Source of the DNA: an uncultured Clostridia bacterium
Lineage (GTDB): Bacteria > Bacillota > Clostridia > Christensenellales > Borkfalkiaceae
DNA length: 8,688 nt
Assembly (NCBI GenBank): GCA_944338265.1
Contig: CALVLO010000060.1
Location: 1 to 8,688, forward strand
Direction of reading: 5' to 3'
Shown: positions 1 through 6,694 of the stretch, in pieces
Layout of the letters: each line of letters opens with the position of its first letter
Position numbering within the stretch: the first letter of the stretch is position 1
The notes under the pieces: generated by a model
What the model saw: the letters and a program-made list of their open reading frames with translations, nothing else
Databases searched by the model: none
Told to the model about the DNA's origin: nothing
Position numbers and translations under genes: made by a program

Positions 1-655
1 AACTCTCGTCGCAGCGTTCGATGGAGCGGATGAAGGGATGCTGCGCCATGATCTCCCCGAGCTGCTGCGAGGAGTACTCCTTATCCGTGTTGAGCGTCGC
101 GTGGTACACCGTCTCCCCGCCCTTGCGTTCGATGACAAGGCGGTTGAAGCGGTCGGCTTGGAAGAGCTCCTTGATGGTATCGTTCTCCCCGCCCTCGCTC
201 ACAAAACAGATCTTCACCTGAAAGTACTTCTTCGTCTGAAAGAATTTGCACCTGATATGAAAGATGCACTGCACGCCGATGATAACGACGGTCGCCCCCG
301 CGGCGACGATATACATCCCCGCGCCTGCCGCCATGCCCACCCCCGAGGTCGCCCACACGCCCGCCGCGGTCGTCAGACCGTGGATCTCGTGTTTGCGGTA
401 GATGATGATGCCCGCACCCAAAAAGCCGATGCCCGAGACGATCTGCGCCGCCACGCGCGAGGCGTCCGCCTCGATGCTGTCCCCGAAGCCGTACTTGGAG
501 ACGACCATAATGAGCGCGCTCCCCGCGCACACAATCGTATGCGTGCGGATGCCCGCCTCCTTATAGCGCAGCTTCCGCTCGTACCCGATGGCAAACCCCA
601 GCACCACCGAAACGACGATATTGACGAGATACCAAAGTTCGTTCAAGATTTCCAC
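1..655 (-). CDS. MgtC/SapB family membrane protein (3' end cut by window edge)
   Basis: 218 residues are visible and the frame is still open at the left edge; the protein is probably almost complete, since family members of this type run to about 220-235 residues. The N-terminal part is hydrophobic with segments near residues 8-25, 40-55, 68-87 and 94-132. It carries the family hallmarks: AGIRTH (about 35-40), DASRVAAQIVSGIGFLGAG (about 65-83) and GLTTAAGVWATSGVGMAAG (about 93-111). The remaining 80 or so residues form a soluble ACT-like tail. MgtC proteins sit in the inner membrane and are tied to growth in low magnesium, in some species by acting on the F-type ATPase; the role in Firmicutes is unclear. 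The start is a GTG preceded by GGAGG at 7 nt; the next in-frame candidate, a TTG three codons on, is too far from that site. It lies 16 bp after the SGNH hydrolase gene, so it is probably co-transcribed, with no evident link to sugar use. Confidence 0.93.
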   Translation of the reverse strand, partial: MEILNELWYLVNIVVSVVLGFAIGYERKLRYKEAGIRTHTIVCAGSALIMVVSKYGFGDSIEADASRVAAQIVSGIGFLGAGIIIYRKHEIHGLTTAAGVWATSGVGMAAGAGMYIVAAGATVVIIGVQCIFHIRCKFFQTKKYFQVKICFVSEGGENDTIKELFQADRFNRLVIERKGGETVYHATLNTDKEYSSQQLGEIMAQHPFIRSIERCDES

Positions 656-662
656 CCTTTCT

Positions 663-667
663 CCTCC
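663..667 (-). promoter_or_regulatory. Ribosome binding site fixing the GTG start of the MgtC-family gene
   Basis: On the minus strand this reads GGAGG, with a 7 nt spacer to the GTG at 655-653. No ATG in frame lies near it, and the in-frame TTG at 646-644 would be 16 nt away, so the site decides for the GTG start. It sits between the stop of the SGNH hydrolase gene (672-674) and MgtC, so MgtC can be translated from the same message. Confidence 0.75.
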
Positions 668-671
668 CTCT

Positions 672-1358
672 TCACGGCTTTTGCAAAAGGCATGCGTTCA
701 CGGCGCCATACAGGCGGTCGGCGATCTCCGCCATGCCCCGATCGCCCGGGTGCATGCACACGCCCGCGTGCGGAAACTTGCCGAGTGCCTTCATCTCGCT
801 GCGGCTGCCCAAATCGTGCAGCTGCACAAAGGAATATCCCTGCCGCGCCGCAAATTCTTTGACGAACGCATCAAAGGGCGCATACGCCCAAAAGAGATCG
901 GTGAGGATGACCTTCGCCCCGCACGCGTTCAGCCGCGCCGCAAGCAGGCTGTAACATCCCTTGAAGCGCTCTAAATTTTCCGTCAGCCCTGCATTTTCGC
1001 CCAGACGCACAATGGCGATATCGGCGCGGAAGGCAAACACCTCCCTGTAAAGCGTATCCAAAAGCGCCATATCCCGCGTGCGCTCCCACTCGGCAAGGTT
1101 GGCAACGCAAAGGCGCACCCGCCTGCCGTCCGCCTCGAGCTTCGAGGCGAGCCTGTGCACATAGTCGTTTTCTGCGCAGGATGCCGCCATCCCGTAGTCG
1201 CCGTACCAACCAAGCGCCTCCGCCCGCCCGTGGCGGGTAATGGAATTGCCCACGATGGCGAGCTTCACATTCGCCGCCTCCGCGCCGAAATATGTAACGC
1301 TCTCCTCGGCTTTGAGCTGCCCTTGGGCGGGCACGTCGTTTTTTGTAAGATCGCTCAT
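672..1358 (-). CDS. SGNH/GDSL-family hydrolase, probable carbohydrate esterase
   Basis: 228 residues with no signal peptide, so cytoplasmic. The SGNH blocks are recognisable: VGNSITRHG (36-44, nucleophile Ser39, Asn in place of the usual Asp of GDS), GWYGDYGMAAS (50-60), RLGEN (118-122, giving the Asn) and MHPGDRGMAEIAD (202-214, catalytic His203). The Asp normally three residues before that His is replaced by Val200, so the acid of the triad is either supplied elsewhere or missing. SGNH enzymes cleave esters; next to a rhamnosidase and an arabinosidase, removal of acetyl groups from an imported glycan is the likeliest role, but this is inference. The ATG lies in an ATGA overlap with the stop of the upstream glycosidase and has GGAG 8 nt upstream, within that gene, suggesting coupled translation. 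The family call is firm; the substrate is unknown. Confidence 0.85.
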   Translation of the reverse strand: MSDLTKNDVPAQGQLKAEESVTYFGAEAANVKLAIVGNSITRHGRAEALGWYGDYGMAASCAENDYVHRLASKLEADGRRVRLCVANLAEWERTRDMALLDTLYREVFAFRADIAIVRLGENAGLTENLERFKGCYSLLAARLNACGAKVILTDLFWAYAPFDAFVKEFAARQGYSFVQLHDLGSRSEMKALGKFPHAGVCMHPGDRGMAEIADRLYGAVNACLLQKP

Positions 1359-2593
1359 TGCATCATCTCCACCGCAAGCAGATTAAAACTCAAAAACCCC
1401 GGGTGCATAAAGGGTTCGCCCGTATCGGGATGATAGCTCTCGAAGAGTTCCCCGTGTGCGCGCAAATTTTCCAAAAGAAGCGCCTCTGTCGCCGCCCGCA
1501 GCCGCTCTGCAAGCTCCGTCTTCCGATAGCGGCAAAGCCCCTTCCATACGCAAAAGTTAGCGACCGTCCAGATCGCGCCGAGCCAATTGGAGGGATTGCC
1601 TGCACTCTTTGCGAGCGAATACATTTTCTCGTTTGCGGCGACCGTTCGGATGCCGCAGCGCGCAAAGAGATCGCCGTTTTCCGTGAGATGGCGGCACATT
1701 TTCTCCGCCTGCCGCCCGTCGCAGATCCCCGCGTACATGGGCAGAAAACACGCCCAAAAGCGCACCTTCAAGGGCATCGCTTTCCAATGGGGCGGAAGCG
1801 CCTCGTGCAGCGTTACGCCCTTTACGGTGCAGCCGCCGTTATAGAACGAGAGGTCCTGCGAGTAGTAAATCCCGTCCCGCTCATCCCACATTTCGGCATT
1901 GATCGCCGCCTTGAGCGCCTCTGCATGCGCCTGTATTTCTCGGGCGCGAGCATCTTGCAACACTTCGAGAATGCGTGCGAGCGCACAAAATTCAACATAC
2001 AAAAAACTGTTGAGGAAAATATCCGCGCTGCACCGCGGCGGACGGAAAAAGACGGTGGGATTGTTATCCATGCCGATCATCACATCGTCTTGCCAAACGT
2101 ACAGCCCCGTGCGCGCATTATATTGCTTTTCGCGGTAATAGCGGAGATATTGGATGAGCTTTTCCCCGTCGAGCCAAGAAAAATCGCCGAGGAACTCACC
2201 TGCCTCCAAGGCAAACCTGCATAAAAACGGCAGGTGCTGGTTGTGCGGCACGCCCCGCCCCCGCTCACGCGCAAAGAAGCCTTCGAAAAGCCCCTCGCTT
2301 GCGAGCATGACGGGGATATAGCCATCTTCCGCCTCCGCCGCAAGAAAGTTGAGGATGCAGCCCTTGATGTGCGCCGCCGCCCGCTCGCGCGAGATCCCTG
2401 CTCGCGCCATTTCGCCCTCTCCAAACCGCGCAAACATTTGCATGAGCGCGTGCGCCGTCCAATAGCCATCCCACCCCCACAGCTCGTTGGCGTATCCCGT
2501 TCCCGGGACGAGATAGGGATGCGCAAGCCCCTTGGAAGGCTGCTTAAATATGCCGCCGACCCGCGCGAGAATGTATTCTTTGAGCTCAGTCAT
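1355..2593 (-). CDS. Six-hairpin glycoside hydrolase, GH63/trehalase-like (MGH1-like)
   Basis: 412 residues, no signal peptide, cytoplasmic. It appears to be little more than one (alpha/alpha)6 barrel. Signature stretches match the GH63/GH37-type clan: ANELWGWDGYW (35-45), IGMDNNP (173-179, compare the usual SGMDNSP), NPSNWLGAIWTVANF (333-347, compare NWRGPVWIPVNY) and FESYHPDTGEPF (384-395). By analogy with these families Asp176 is the candidate general acid and Glu385 the candidate base. Known relatives hydrolyse alpha-glucosides or alpha-mannosides, including trehalose, mannosylglycerate and glucosylglycerate; which substrate applies here cannot be told. The start codon overlaps the end of the GH78 gene by 8 bp (ATGACTGA) and has a GAGG site 7 nt upstream. 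Its own stop overlaps the SGNH start. It may remove an internal or terminal hexose from the same glycan trimmed by its neighbours. An inactive or phosphorylase-type activity cannot be excluded. Confidence 0.82.
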   Translation of the reverse strand: MTELKEYILARVGGIFKQPSKGLAHPYLVPGTGYANELWGWDGYWTAHALMQMFARFGEGEMARAGISRERAAAHIKGCILNFLAAEAEDGYIPVMLASEGLFEGFFARERGRGVPHNQHLPFLCRFALEAGEFLGDFSWLDGEKLIQYLRYYREKQYNARTGLYVWQDDVMIGMDNNPTVFFRPPRCSADIFLNSFLYVEFCALARILEVLQDARAREIQAHAEALKAAINAEMWDERDGIYYSQDLSFYNGGCTVKGVTLHEALPPHWKAMPLKVRFWACFLPMYAGICDGRQAEKMCRHLTENGDLFARCGIRTVAANEKMYSLAKSAGNPSNWLGAIWTVANFCVWKGLCRYRKTELAERLRAATEALLLENLRAHGELFESYHPDTGEPFMHPGFLSFNLLAVEMMQ

Positions 2594-4847
2594 CTTCCGT
2601 CCTCTGAAAGGTTACAATATTTTCCCCTGGGACGAGCACCTCCGCATCCGCCTTCCATCCCGCAGGCGGCACAAGCTGCGTTCGGATGCCTTCGGGGACG
2701 CCGACGCGGCAGCTTGCCCGTTTGCCGTCGTGCTCGATCTCCACAAAAAATTTCCCGCATGCGAAGCGATGCTCCGCCCGCACCCGCCTGACCGTACGGG
2801 CAAACTGCGGCGCAAAGCGCACGAAATTGGGCGCATCGATGCAAATTCCCGCAAGATATCTGTAAAAAAATGCCGAAATATCCCCCCAAAAATGGTGATT
2901 GAACGACCAAAATCCATCGGGAATATTGGCAGGTACATGCGCGAGATCGCCCTCAAACTGCTCGAAGCCCTCCCAAAGCGTCGTCATGCCGTGCGGCAGA
3001 AGCGCCGCAAACGACGGATAGACGGGATGCAGCATGATCGCAAGCGCTTCGTCCACGCCCATATATTCCCCGACGACCCGCCAAAACACCCTGTTGGCGA
3101 TTGCGCCGAAGTCCATATGTCCGCCCGCTTGCCCGATCCTATAACGCAGCTTATACACGGCGGAGGCAAGCTCCTCCCTTTCATACATCCCGTAATAGAT
3201 GGACATGGCGTGCGTCGCCTGCGTATTGTCTGCGCCGAGGGGGCCATCGAGCTCCCACGGGCGCAAGACGTGCTTGCGGAACGCCTGTTTGATCTCCGCA
3301 GCGAGCGCGCCCGCCTCCGCTGCCTCCTTCTGCATGCCGATCAGCAAGAAGCATGCCTGCGCTTTCTCCGCGATCGACTTGCAGAGGATGGTATCGGTAA
3401 CGTAGAGCGGCGTATGCACGTTGACGGGCAGCCAATCTTCGAGCCCGTAGGCAAACAGCCCGCGCTCATCGCGCTTGCTCTTCATATAGCCGAGATATTT
3501 TTGCATGTGCGGGGCGCACAGGCGGATCGCATCCAAGCTTCCCGTATAGAGATAGATGCGGTACGGCAGCTCGAACAAGACGTCGTCCCACCCGGGACCC
3601 GCGCCCCACGCATACCCCCATGTGGCGGTGGGAACGATGCCCGGGAGAGAGCCGTCCTCCCGCTGCGCCCTGCAAATATTTTCGAGCCAAACGGTGAGCG
3701 AATTGGCGCAGTCAAAATTGAGGAGAAGCTGTTCGGCGGAGAGCGCCGCATCCCCCGTCCAACCGTTCTTTTCCCGCTGCGGGCAATCGAGCGGGAAGTG
3801 GATGAAATTGGAGCGGTCGGAGGCGCACACGCATGCCTGCAAACGGCGGATCTCCTCGTTATCGCAGGAAAAGGCGCCCGCCCGCCCAAAGCCGTTGGAA
3901 AACATGAGGAAGGTGATCTCGAGCGCCTCCGCCTGCTGCGGCGTGATCCCGACGATCTCCGCATAGCGAAATCCCTTAAAGGTAAAGCGCGGCTCGAAAA
4001 CATCCTCCCCGCCCGAAAGCGTGAGCGTATCGCGCTGCATCTCCTCCGCGATCTCATCGGTGAGCGACCAGCAATAGAGATTGCGGTTGGTGATCTTTTT
4101 GCCCTCGATCACGCAGTCAGAAAAATAAATGCGAATTACCTGCCCGCGCTCGCCCTTGATGCGCAGGCGATATGTCCCCGCACCGCTCGCGCCGAAATCG
4201 AAGAGATAGCCACGCTCCCCCTTCCACATGCGCACGGGTGTTCTTTGCTCGTATACCGTTACGGGCTCCGCGGTGCAGAGTTTCTTCTCCCCTTTGGGCG
4301 CGGAGGCGGGCGAGACGGGAAGCCATGCGGCATCGTCGTAGCCGACTTCCGTCCAGCCGTGCTTGACGAGGCGGGCATCAATATACTCCGTACAGTGCCA
4401 ATCGTTGTAGGTCACTTCGCCGCCCGCCGTCACAAAGGAAGAAGCATCGAAGAGCTGCTTGCCATCCGCCTCTGCGGCGAGCGCAAATTTGGGCGCGCTG
4501 CGCCAGGGGTACTTATCGTTATCCCATACGGCGATATTGGAGGAGAGGATGCCGTTGCCGAGGGCGAGCGCGATCACGTTCTCCCCCACGGAAAGCTCCT
4601 TGGAAAGTTCGTAACGATCATAGTAGAGAATATGATCGGGATTGCTGCGATAGGGCGCGAGATACCCCTTTGTCACCCTTTTGCCGTTGATGTACAGCTC
4701 GTAGACGCCGAGTCCGCAGACCGTTACCTCAAAAGAGGTCGGAAGCGTTTCCAAGGCAAATTTTTTGCGGAACAGCGGAGCGGGAACATGCTCCTCCCGC
4801 GTGCAGACGCAGCTGTCTCCGCCGTAAAATCGATCTGAAAATACCAT
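2586..4847 (-). CDS. GH78 alpha-L-rhamnosidase
   Basis: 753 residues from the ATG at 4847. It hydrolyses terminal alpha-L-rhamnose from glycosides or oligosaccharides by inversion; there is no signal peptide, so it acts in the cytoplasm. The N-terminal half is beta-rich, including a GLGVYELYINGKRV segment (about 46-59) typical of rhamnosidase N-domains and a second sandwich around DFGASGAGTYRLRIKGERG (about 217-235). The (alpha/alpha)6 catalytic domain covers about 330-670. DCPQREKNGWTGD (354-366) is the family signature: Asp354, Glu359 and Asp366 keep the spacing of Asp567, Glu572 and Asp579 of Bacillus sp. GL1 RhaB. TTLWE supplies Glu626, equivalent to the base Glu841. NHHFWGDISAFFYRYLAGI (about 650-668) precedes the C-terminal sandwich. 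It is shorter than many GH78 enzymes, which reach 900-1000 residues. A GTG at 4862 is in frame but lies across the edge of the GGAGG site, so the ATG is preferred. A cre-like operator lies just upstream. Confidence 0.95.
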   Translation of the reverse strand: MVFSDRFYGGDSCVCTREEHVPAPLFRKKFALETLPTSFEVTVCGLGVYELYINGKRVTKGYLAPYRSNPDHILYYDRYELSKELSVGENVIALALGNGILSSNIAVWDNDKYPWRSAPKFALAAEADGKQLFDASSFVTAGGEVTYNDWHCTEYIDARLVKHGWTEVGYDDAAWLPVSPASAPKGEKKLCTAEPVTVYEQRTPVRMWKGERGYLFDFGASGAGTYRLRIKGERGQVIRIYFSDCVIEGKKITNRNLYCWSLTDEIAEEMQRDTLTLSGGEDVFEPRFTFKGFRYAEIVGITPQQAEALEITFLMFSNGFGRAGAFSCDNEEIRRLQACVCASDRSNFIHFPLDCPQREKNGWTGDAALSAEQLLLNFDCANSLTVWLENICRAQREDGSLPGIVPTATWGYAWGAGPGWDDVLFELPYRIYLYTGSLDAIRLCAPHMQKYLGYMKSKRDERGLFAYGLEDWLPVNVHTPLYVTDTILCKSIAEKAQACFLLIGMQKEAAEAGALAAEIKQAFRKHVLRPWELDGPLGADNTQATHAMSIYYGMYEREELASAVYKLRYRIGQAGGHMDFGAIANRVFWRVVGEYMGVDEALAIMLHPVYPSFAALLPHGMTTLWEGFEQFEGDLAHVPANIPDGFWSFNHHFWGDISAFFYRYLAGICIDAPNFVRFAPQFARTVRRVRAEHRFACGKFFVEIEHDGKRASCRVGVPEGIRTQLVPPAGWKADAEVLVPGENIVTFQRTEDD

Positions 4848-4854
4848 CGTTTTT

Positions 4855-4859
4855 CCTCC
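4855..4859 (-). promoter_or_regulatory. Ribosome binding site fixing the ATG start of the GH78 gene
   Basis: GGAGG on the minus strand, 7 nt before the ATG at 4847-4845. The alternative in-frame GTG at 4862-4860 is upstream of this site and would place GGA GGA within its own codons 2-3, with no good site of its own. This trims five residues from the longest reading of the frame. Confidence 0.8.
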
Positions 4860-4892
4860 CACGCACCATCAGCAGACAGCTTTTTCTTCATA

Positions 4893-4906
4893 TGACAACG
4901 TTTTCA
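4893..4906. promoter_or_regulatory. cre-like / LacI-family operator upstream of GH78
   Basis: On the minus strand the 14 bp read TGAAAACGTTGTCA, which fits the catabolite-responsive element consensus TGWAANCGNTNWCA at every position. The two half sites (TGAAAAC and TGACAAC) differ at one base, and the centre is the CG step typical of LacI/GalR/CcpA operators. It lies 45 bp upstream of the GH78 ATG in the largest gap of the window (73 bp, 4848-4920). No clear -35/-10 pair is seen beside it, so it could be an operator for an internal promoter, a roadblock site, or a site for a local LacI-type regulator encoded outside the window. The match is read directly; function is inferred. Confidence 0.55.
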
Positions 4907-4920
4907 GATGCGTGCGCATA

Positions 4921-6681
4921 TCAACCCTCGTTGAGCCATACCGAGATGACGGCGTTTTCTTGGAGCCACTGCTTGCCGCAGGAAGCGTAATCGGTGAGAA
5001 GAAGTTCACCATCCTCCGTGGAGAGCATAAGGCGGACTTCCTCCCCCTCCTCGGGCGGAAGCAGGCGATATTGCAGCGGCGCGCCCGACTTCAACCGCAC
5101 GGGAAGGCGAAGATCGCGCGGCGATTTGAGCGCATCGGCGGCGAGCACCAGCGGACCGTATGTAAAGGCGATCTTGCCGTTTCGCCGCTCTGCGCAAAGC
5201 GCGATGCCGTACTCCACATCGATGCCGTCGCCGTCACGGAAGACGCCGCGCACTGTGTAATACCCTTCCGCGCCGACCGCCTTGCCGTTCACCTTCATCT
5301 CCGTGCACCACGCGGGGCGGCGGATGCGGAAGGCAAGCGCCTTATCCCCCTTGCAGGAGACGATGATCCGCCCCTTCCCGCCGCGGGGATAGTCGCCCTG
5401 CATGCGGAGAGTATGATCTTCCGCCTCGACGACGCCGTCGCAGAGGAAGTTGACGGCATACGCGCCATCTTCGTCCCGCATGACGGCGGTAAGCGGCATG
5501 AGAGCAATCCCGCAGGCGGCAATGGCGACGCAGCAGCCGAAGTAGCCGCCGCTTGCAAACTCCTTAAACCCGCCGATCCCCCGCCCGCGCTTGTTCATAT
5601 ACAGAGGACTGTAACTATCGAATGCCATCGCGGGCATATACTTTTCCCGCTCGAAGCTGTATTGCTCGTTTCCCGCGGTGTTGATGCTGCCGTACAGCGC
5701 GTTCAGCCCGGAGCGCTCGATCTGATCGAGATAGGCCGGCTCCCCGCTCAGACAGTACATCCGCGATAAAAGGCGCATCCATGTGACGGTAACGCAAGTC
5801 TCCTGCATGATGACGCCGCTGTATTCCGTCTGACGGACAACGGCGTGATCGAAGCACTCGTGCGTGCAGCCCGCGCAGCCGATGATGGTAATTTCACTCT
5901 TGAAAACTGCCTCGATAAAGCGGCGCGCCGCCAAAAGAAAGCGCTCCTTGCCCGTCACCTCATAATAGGCGAGCACGCCTTCGAAAAAAGACATGATCTC
6001 GTATGCCTTGACGACGGGATACTCATAGGGCAGCTTCTCTCCCGAGAGCGCAAGTTCGATGAGATCGCCCTCACGGCAGCCGCCCGTGGAGAGGATATAT
6101 TCGGCAAAAGTGAGATATTCTGCCTTCCCTGTACGGCGATACAGCTCGACGACGGGCTCCAACACCGAGCAGGAATTGACGCCGCCCCACCAAGAGGACG
6201 TCTCCGTGATGGGAACCTGCCCCGCGCCGCCGCCCACTTCGGCGATGAGCGCATCGAGATGGCGGCAAAGCGCCTGCATGACGCGCGCTTTCAGCGCTTC
6301 GTCGCGGCAGACGTTGCAGTAGTGCAAAAGTCCCGTCAGGACGTACTTCCTGCCCCAAACATCCCATCCGCAAAGCGCTTTTCCCGCCTCATAGGAAGAA
6401 AACCTCCCCCCGATCTCCTGTCTGGAAAGCAAATCGTTCACGGCGTCCGTCATCACGGCATAGAGCGCCTCGTCGCGGGTATAGGCATACACCCATGCGG
6501 CGCCGCGCATCATCTTGCCGAAGTATTCCGAACGCCAACCCTCGTCGGCGGTATCTTCCTTGGTGGTGAACACCTCGCAGAATTTTTTCCAATACGTCCT
6601 GTTTTTCAGCTGCCGCTCCAAAACAAATGCCACATTCTTATCCAATTGCCCTTGTGTTTTTATGTGCGCCAAGTATTGCAT
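4921..6681 (-). CDS. GH127-type (DUF1680) beta-L-arabinofuranosidase-like enzyme
   Basis: 586 residues, no signal peptide, cytoplasmic. The N-terminal two thirds are an (alpha/alpha)6 barrel, followed by beta-sandwich segments from about residue 405. Characterised GH127 enzymes release beta-L-arabinofuranose using a cysteine nucleophile bound to zinc. The zinc ligands have counterparts here: ETC gives Glu294 and Cys296 (Glu338 and Cys340 in Bifidobacterium HypBA1), and YFGCC gives Cys383 and Cys384 (Cys417, the nucleophile, and Cys418). The best acid/base candidate is Glu275 in GCAGCTHECFDH; its spacing to Glu294 is 19 residues rather than 16, so this assignment is tentative. WDVWGRKYVLTGLLHYCNV (106-124) is another family-like stretch. 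The ATG has GGAGG 6 nt upstream and follows the pgmB stop by 13 bp. Related families such as GH146 share this fold and zinc site, so the exact sugar is open. Confidence 0.88.
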   Translation of the reverse strand: MQYLAHIKTQGQLDKNVAFVLERQLKNRTYWKKFCEVFTTKEDTADEGWRSEYFGKMMRGAAWVYAYTRDEALYAVMTDAVNDLLSRQEIGGRFSSYEAGKALCGWDVWGRKYVLTGLLHYCNVCRDEALKARVMQALCRHLDALIAEVGGGAGQVPITETSSWWGGVNSCSVLEPVVELYRRTGKAEYLTFAEYILSTGGCREGDLIELALSGEKLPYEYPVVKAYEIMSFFEGVLAYYEVTGKERFLLAARRFIEAVFKSEITIIGCAGCTHECFDHAVVRQTEYSGVIMQETCVTVTWMRLLSRMYCLSGEPAYLDQIERSGLNALYGSINTAGNEQYSFEREKYMPAMAFDSYSPLYMNKRGRGIGGFKEFASGGYFGCCVAIAACGIALMPLTAVMRDEDGAYAVNFLCDGVVEAEDHTLRMQGDYPRGGKGRIIVSCKGDKALAFRIRRPAWCTEMKVNGKAVGAEGYYTVRGVFRDGDGIDVEYGIALCAERRNGKIAFTYGPLVLAADALKSPRDLRLPVRLKSGAPLQYRLLPPEEGEEVRLMLSTEDGELLLTDYASCGKQWLQENAVISVWLNEG

Positions 6682-6694
6682 CTTCTTCCTCCGC

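Noticed and set aside
38..862. Plus-strand open frame of 274 codons over MgtC and the end of the SGNH gene
   Set aside because: It is an in-register antisense shadow of MgtC and spans two real genes; there is no family motif in its translation.
2532..4838. 768-codon open frame on the plus strand opposite GH78
   Set aside because: It lies in exact antisense codon register with a GH78 gene whose catalytic residues are intact, its translation is Arg/Pro/His-rich with no recognisable motif, and codon bias explains its openness.
4848..4862. GTG at 4862 as the GH78 start
   Set aside because: It is upstream of the GGAGG site that serves the ATG at 4847 and would turn that site into codons, with no ribosome site of its own.
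4908..4919. Inverted repeat ATGCG/CGCAT just after the GH127 stop as a terminator
   Set aside because: The arms are 5 bp with a 2 nt gap, too tight to close as a stable hairpin, and no T run follows on the minus strand.
4848..4920. A sigma-70-type promoter in the gap before GH78
   Set aside because: TTGATA (4924-4919) and TTGTCA beside the operator resemble -35 boxes, but neither has a reasonable -10 box at 16-18 nt spacing.
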